DNA of 64,000 nucleotides from Zantedeschia hybrid cultivar (Eukaryota > Streptophyta > Magnoliopsida > Alismatales > Araceae): assembly GCA_030544215.1 (NCBI GenBank), contig JARZZO010000011.1:50465587-50529586 (forward strand), read 5' to 3'. The notes beneath the pieces were generated by a model. That model did no database searches. It had not been told where the DNA came from and worked only from the letters and a program-made list of their open reading frames with translations. Shown here one piece after another: positions 59,545-64,000 of the stretch. The position numbers were made by a program, and so were the translations under genes. The stretch's first letter is position 1. Every line of letters begins with the position of its first letter.

Positions 59545-60300
59545 GAGGAGTCCACCCCCGGGTGGACTCTCCACCCTCACTGGGTGGAAAAGTCCTACCC
59601 GATAAGGGTAGGGGACACGCTTGCACCGTCTCCTCCTCTTTTTCTAACTGTCCTAGGACAGTTAATTAATTAAGAGAAAAAAGAAGAAGAGGGAAGAAGG
59701 AATCCTACTATAAGTAGGACCCTTCACCCTCACCAGGTGGGAGGTGAGGGTTGCGTCCTCCTCCCCTTTCTTAGTTGTCCAAGGACAGTTGTAAAAAAGA
59801 GAGAGAGAATAAGAAGAAGAAGAAATAAAAAAAAGAAAGAGAGAGGCGGACTAGATCTCCTAAGATCCACCTGGTGTGGACGGCCTGTGCCCTTCCTTCC
59901 GACTATCCATAGGACAGCTATAAAAATGGGGGTAGGTTTTTTAAATAAAAGATCCTTATTTTATCATTTTAAGACTTAGATTAACGAAATAATGAACATA
60001 ATCAATGGGTTTTTTACACAAAATTCCCCACATACCTTCACTAGGTCCTCTTCTAACTGCAGCCCGGTGAGGGTGGACGAGAATTTTAACCCCACATGTA
60101 ACTTGCAGCCCCATGAGGCTATATAGGAGCCTTTTAACCATAGCTCAGTAAGCGTGGAGCTAAGACTTGGTAAAACTTTACGCGCGAAGACTTAACCACA
60201 GCCCGATGAGGGTGGGTCTTCACTCAAATTTTCTTGCGCGGGAAGCAAGCGTAACCTCCACCCAGTGGAGGTAAACCCTTGGCCTTCTAACTGCCTCTAT
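59545..60300. repeat. Ladder of short palindromes
   Basis: About ten inverted repeats in 750 bp: 59548-59569 (10-bp arms GAGTCCACCC), TCCACCCTCACTGGGTGGA (59570), CCTACCCGATAAGGGTAGG (59593), TAACTGTCCTAGGACAGTTA (59645-59664, perfect), TCCTACTATAAGTAGGA (59703), CCACCTGGTGTGG (59868), and ACCTCCACCCAGTGGAGGT (60256). Purine-rich DNA lies between them. Likely part of an LTR or leader; no gene. Confidence 0.75.
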
Positions 60301-60306
60301 GGGAGG

Positions 60307-60590
60307 CTATAAATATCCCCCTAGCAGGTCCCATTTAGGGGAGCGCAACAAAGGGTCAAGGTAAGAGTTTCCTTATATGAAGGACTCTCCCCTCTGAGTG
60401 GTAGGCTCTGACCCCACTCTTCTTTTTCTTGAGTACCAGGTTGTGTTCCTATAAATATCCCCCTAGCGGGTCCCATTTAGGGGAGCGCAACAAAGGGTCA
60501 AGGTGAGAGTTTCCTTATATGAAGGACTCTCCCCTCTGAGTGGTAGGCTCTGGCCCCACTCTTCTTTTTCTTGAGTACCAGGTTGTGTTC
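60307..60590 (+). promoter_or_regulatory. 142-bp tandem duplication with TATA box
   Basis: 60307-60448 and 60449-60590, nearly identical. Each starts CTATAAATATCCCCCTAGC, a TATA-box-like motif, followed by GGGAGCGCAACAAAGGGTC. This looks like the core promoter and start region of an LTR, doubled. Promoter activity is inferred. Confidence 0.6.
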
Positions 60591-60989
60591 CTATACTCTT
60601 ACTTTGGGTTCTAAACTTTGTCTTAAACCCATGTTTGTTATAACATATCACCATGTCTTGGGTTATAAGTCATGTCTTAACCTATAACTATTAAGACATG
60701 ACGTCCTATTATGTCTTTGGTTATAACATAATGATATATCATGATTAATATGTTATGACATGAGAACTACAATATGATAGTACATTCATCATGACATGAG
60801 AACTACAATATGTCGATCATACTAATCATATAATCTCGATTATGTTGACCATATGTAGTTAATCACATATGTGAACTATATCCCATAGTTTGACAATATA
60901 CAGTTGATCACATATATGAACCATATAATTGGATTATTCAATCACATCCATTAACACCGATCAAGTGACTTGATCATTCTAACTAAATC
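60591..60989. other. AT-rich spacer
   Basis: Short direct repeats around CATGACATGAGAACTACAAT (60755 and 60790) and ACATATGTGAAC. No gene. Confidence 0.4.
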
Positions 60990-62790
60990 CGTAAACACCA
61001 ATGTAATGGTCTGGTCGATTTTATAGGCCCATTAATATGATACCAACGGTCGGATTGTATCCGATTGATCCATTATCCAAATTAGATGATATGATATCAT
61101 CGATCAGATCCGTTATTAAAATACAACGGTCTGATCTCATTGAACATGTCCATTATCATAATCCAATGCTCGGATATTCATGATATCGAGTGAATCTTCA
61201 ATCCAACAATCGGATCTTCATGATCTTGACTGGATTTTCAATCCGACGATCGGATCTCCACAATATCGATCGAATCTTAAGTCCAACGGTCGGATCTTCA
61301 TGATCTTGATCGGATCTCAAATTCGACGGTCAGATCTTTACAATATTGACCGATTCTTAAGTCCAATGGTCAGATCTTAACTGGATGTCAAATCCGATGG
61401 TCGAATCTTCACAATATCGATTAAACCGTAAGTCCAATGCTCGGATCTTTACAATCTTGACTTGATCTCAAATCCGAAGGTTAGATATCCACGATATCGA
61501 TCAAATTTTAAGTCCAACGGTCAGATCTTCATGATCTTAACCGAATCTCAAAATCCAACAATCAGATCTTTACAATCTCGATCGGATCTCAAATTCGACG
61601 GTCGAATCTTCAGGATATCAACTGAATCTTAAATCCAATGGCCGAATCTTCACGATCTCAACTAGATCTCAAAATCTAATGGTCGAATCTTAACGATATC
61701 AACCGTAAACCTTAAGCTAACAGTCTGATCTCAATGATCTCAACTGTAGACTCAAATCTAATAGTCTGATCTTAGTGATCTTAACCATAAACTCAATTAA
61801 ATGGTTTGAGCTTTATGATCTCAACCGTAAACTTGAAGTCAACGGCATGATCCTTTTGATCTCAACCATGAACCTCAATCTAACGGTTTAATTTTTTTTA
61901 TCTCAACTGTAAACTTCAATCCAATGAACTTATCTTTTTTACCTCAATTGCAAACTTCAATCTACAGTCTGACATTTTTTATCTCAACCTTAAACTTAAA
62001 TTCAATAGTCTAATCCTTTTGATCTCAACCATAAACTTAAATTTAATAGTTTAATCTTTTTTGGTCTCAAGTGTAAATTTAAATTCAACAGTCTGATTCT
62101 TTTGATCTCAATGGTAAACTTAAATTCAAAAGTTCGATCTTTTTGATATCAACCGTAAACCTCATTCAATCCAACGATCCAATCTTTTTTATCTCAACCG
62201 TTAACTTAAATTTAACGATCTGATGTTTTTGATCTCAACCGTTAGTTTCAATCCAACGGTCTGATTTTTTTGATCTCAAACGTAAGCTTTAATCCACCGA
62301 TTTGATCTTTTTTATTTCAACCGTAAGCTTTAATCCAACGGTCTGATCTTTTTAATCTCAACAATAAACTTTAATCCAACGGTCTGATCTTTTTTATCTC
62401 AACCGTTAACTATTCAACAGTGTGATCTTTTTTATCTCAACCGTAAACTTCAATCCGATTGTCTGATCTTTTTGATCTCAATCGTGAACTTAAATTCAAT
62501 GGTTTGATCTCATTGATCTTGAATAAGCTTAAATCCAACAGTTTGATCTTAGTGATCTCAATTGTGGATGCAAATTCAACGGTCTAATCTTAGCGATCTC
62601 AACCATCTACTCAAATTTAAAGGTCTGATTTTGTCGACCAAGACCGCTAACACAAGTCTAATGGTTTGATTACATTGATCGTAACCATAACACGAATTTG
62701 ACGGTCTAATTATCCCAATCGAGACTGTGATTGTAAGATCGATGATCCAAATATCACTCGTGAGCACAAATTTGTCACGTTAGTTGTTGC
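60990..62790. repeat. 40-41-bp minisatellite
   Basis: Over 40 degenerate units. In the left part units are 40 bp and alternate between two forms (CATGATCTTGACTGGATTT and CACAATATCGATCGAATCTT), giving an ~80-bp period. In the right part they are close to 41 bp (GATCTCAACCGTAAACTT, AATCCAACGGTCTGATCTTT). TCCAACGGTC is found exactly at least five times. No coding content. Confidence 0.88.
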
Positions 62791-62849
62791 AATTACATAT
62801 GTAATCATTCATGTAATAATATGATCCTGATAATCAGAATTATAGTCGC

Positions 62850-64000
62850 ATGTAATGCTCCTAAGGGAGGAGAAGAAATAAATCACCTTACCTGAAAGGA
62901 GATTCATCGAAGTGCGAGTTGCTATGACCTTTTGTCGAGCTGCCCCCAATTTGATGCTTCTTACTTACAAAGAACTACAAATCTTATGCTAAAGTTATAA
63001 ATCAAAAGTGGAGCAGGAATTTATTACCTTACCTGAAAGTATAATCATCAAGATCTGAGTTGTTGCCTAGATATTCTCGAGCAGTCCCCGATTTGATGCC
63101 ACCAACTACTTACTAAAAACGACAAATCTTTTATGTTAAAGTTAGAAATAAAAAAAAGAGTAGGTTATCACCTTACTGGAAAGTAGATTCATCGAAGTCC
63201 AATTTGTAGCTATGATACTATCGAGTTGCTCCCTAATTTGATGGCTCCAACTACCTATTTAACACTACAAATATTATGTACATTAAAGTCATAAAGTAAA
63301 GTAGAAGTAGGAATCTATAACCCTTCCTAAAAGGAGATTCATCAATGTCCGAGTTGCTTTTGACATATTGTTGAGTTGCCCCAAATATGATGTCTTATAC
63401 TTGGAACTACAAATCCTATGGTAAAGTTAGAGAAACAAAAAGGAGGAGAATGAATGTATCATTTGTCCTAAAAAGAGATTCATCAAAGTCGCAGTTGTTG
63501 TTGAGATATTGTCGAGCTACCCCCAATTTGATCCCTCCTACTTACTAAGAATTGTAAATCTTATTATGTTAAAGTTAGAAGCCGAATGAGAAGCGGGAAT
63601 GTATCACCTTTCCTGAAAGGAGATTCATCGAAATTAGAGTTGTTGCTGAGATATTGTTGAACTGTCCCCAGTTGGACGCCTTCAACTTACTAGAAACTAC
63701 AAATCTTGGTAAAGCTAGAAACTGGACGAAGAGCATGAATGTATCACCTTACTTGATAGGAGATTCATCGAAGTCCGAGTTACTGCTAAGATACTGTTGG
63801 CCCGCCCCCAATTTGATGCCTCCTACTTACTAGGAACTAAAAATATCATGTTAAAGTTAGAAACCAAAGGAGAAGTAGGAATACATCACCTTACCTAAAA
63901 GGAGATCCATCGAAATCTGAGCTGTTGTTAAGATATTGTTAAGCTACCCCCAATTTGATACCTCCATCTACCTACTAAAAATTGCAAATCTTATCTATAT
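62850..64000. repeat. Block A array 9, continues beyond window
   Basis: Eight units. GGAGATTC (or variant) near 62898 and 63901 gives a mean period of about 143 bp. The longest array in the window, cut by the window end. Confidence 0.85.

Noticed and set aside
59201..59626. Leu/Cys-rich minus-strand ORF as a membrane protein
   Set aside because: It is the reverse of a CAG/AGGAGCA-rich simple stretch and the purine tract; no start context or relatives evident.
60990..62790. CRISPR-like array
   Set aside because: Units are continuous degenerate tandem repeats without unique spacers, in plant nuclear DNA.

Overview
This is nuclear DNA of a flowering plant with a large, repeat-rich genome. Evidence: plant-type non-LTR and Ty3/gypsy remnants, a plant BED-finger hAT transposon with plant-like introns, long solo LTRs with 5-bp target duplications, and a nuclear insertion of plastid DNA (trnI-trnA spacer plus part of trnA-UGC). 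I see no complete, intact host gene. Almost everything is transposons, captured gene scraps and several layers of tandem repeats. Species cannot be read from the sequence.

Layout. 1-2.1 kb: AT-rich repeat, a ladder of CCGGTGGG hairpins and a LINE endonuclease scrap. 2.1-9.4 kb: a composite repeat family made of GAGCTCG-rich segments (block E), a ~143-bp tandem repeat (block A) and a captured Agenet-domain gene fragment (block F), interrupted at 6.7-7.1 kb by the plastid insertion. 9.6-11.1 kb: a second dispersed family (B/D). 12.0-22.6 kb: the clearest structure, a 5.3-kb hAT element (+) into whose last exon a second 5.2-kb copy (-) inserted; both 8-bp target duplications are visible. 24.7-31.0 kb: a LINE (-) with a 14-bp target duplication. 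33.4-36.6 kb: a second LINE scrap and another E/A/F composite. 36.6-38.0 kb: an inverted truncated LTR. 38.3-44.8 kb: five copies of a 1303-bp unit, identical wherever I compared them. 45-48 kb: more D, A and B pieces plus one exon-like stretch. 49.2-51.5 and 55.1-57.7 kb: solo LTRs of one family, the second with a 433-bp tandem duplication across its 5' junction. 52.8-53.5 kb: last exons of an unrecognised membrane-protein gene (-). 54.4-58.7 kb: remains of a Tat-type gypsy element with an antisense coiled-coil ORF. 59.5-62.8 kb: a hairpin ladder, a duplicated TATA region and a 40-bp minisatellite. 62.9-64.0 kb: block A again, running off the window.

The main biological content is the history of insertions: transposon into transposon of the same family, gene capture and spread of an Agenet-domain fragment, recent tandem amplification at 38-45 kb, and organelle DNA capture with duplicated flanks. 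The broken reading frames are described as found. The copy-specific stops in the two hAT copies are all C:G to T:A changes, as expected for methylated, silenced DNA.
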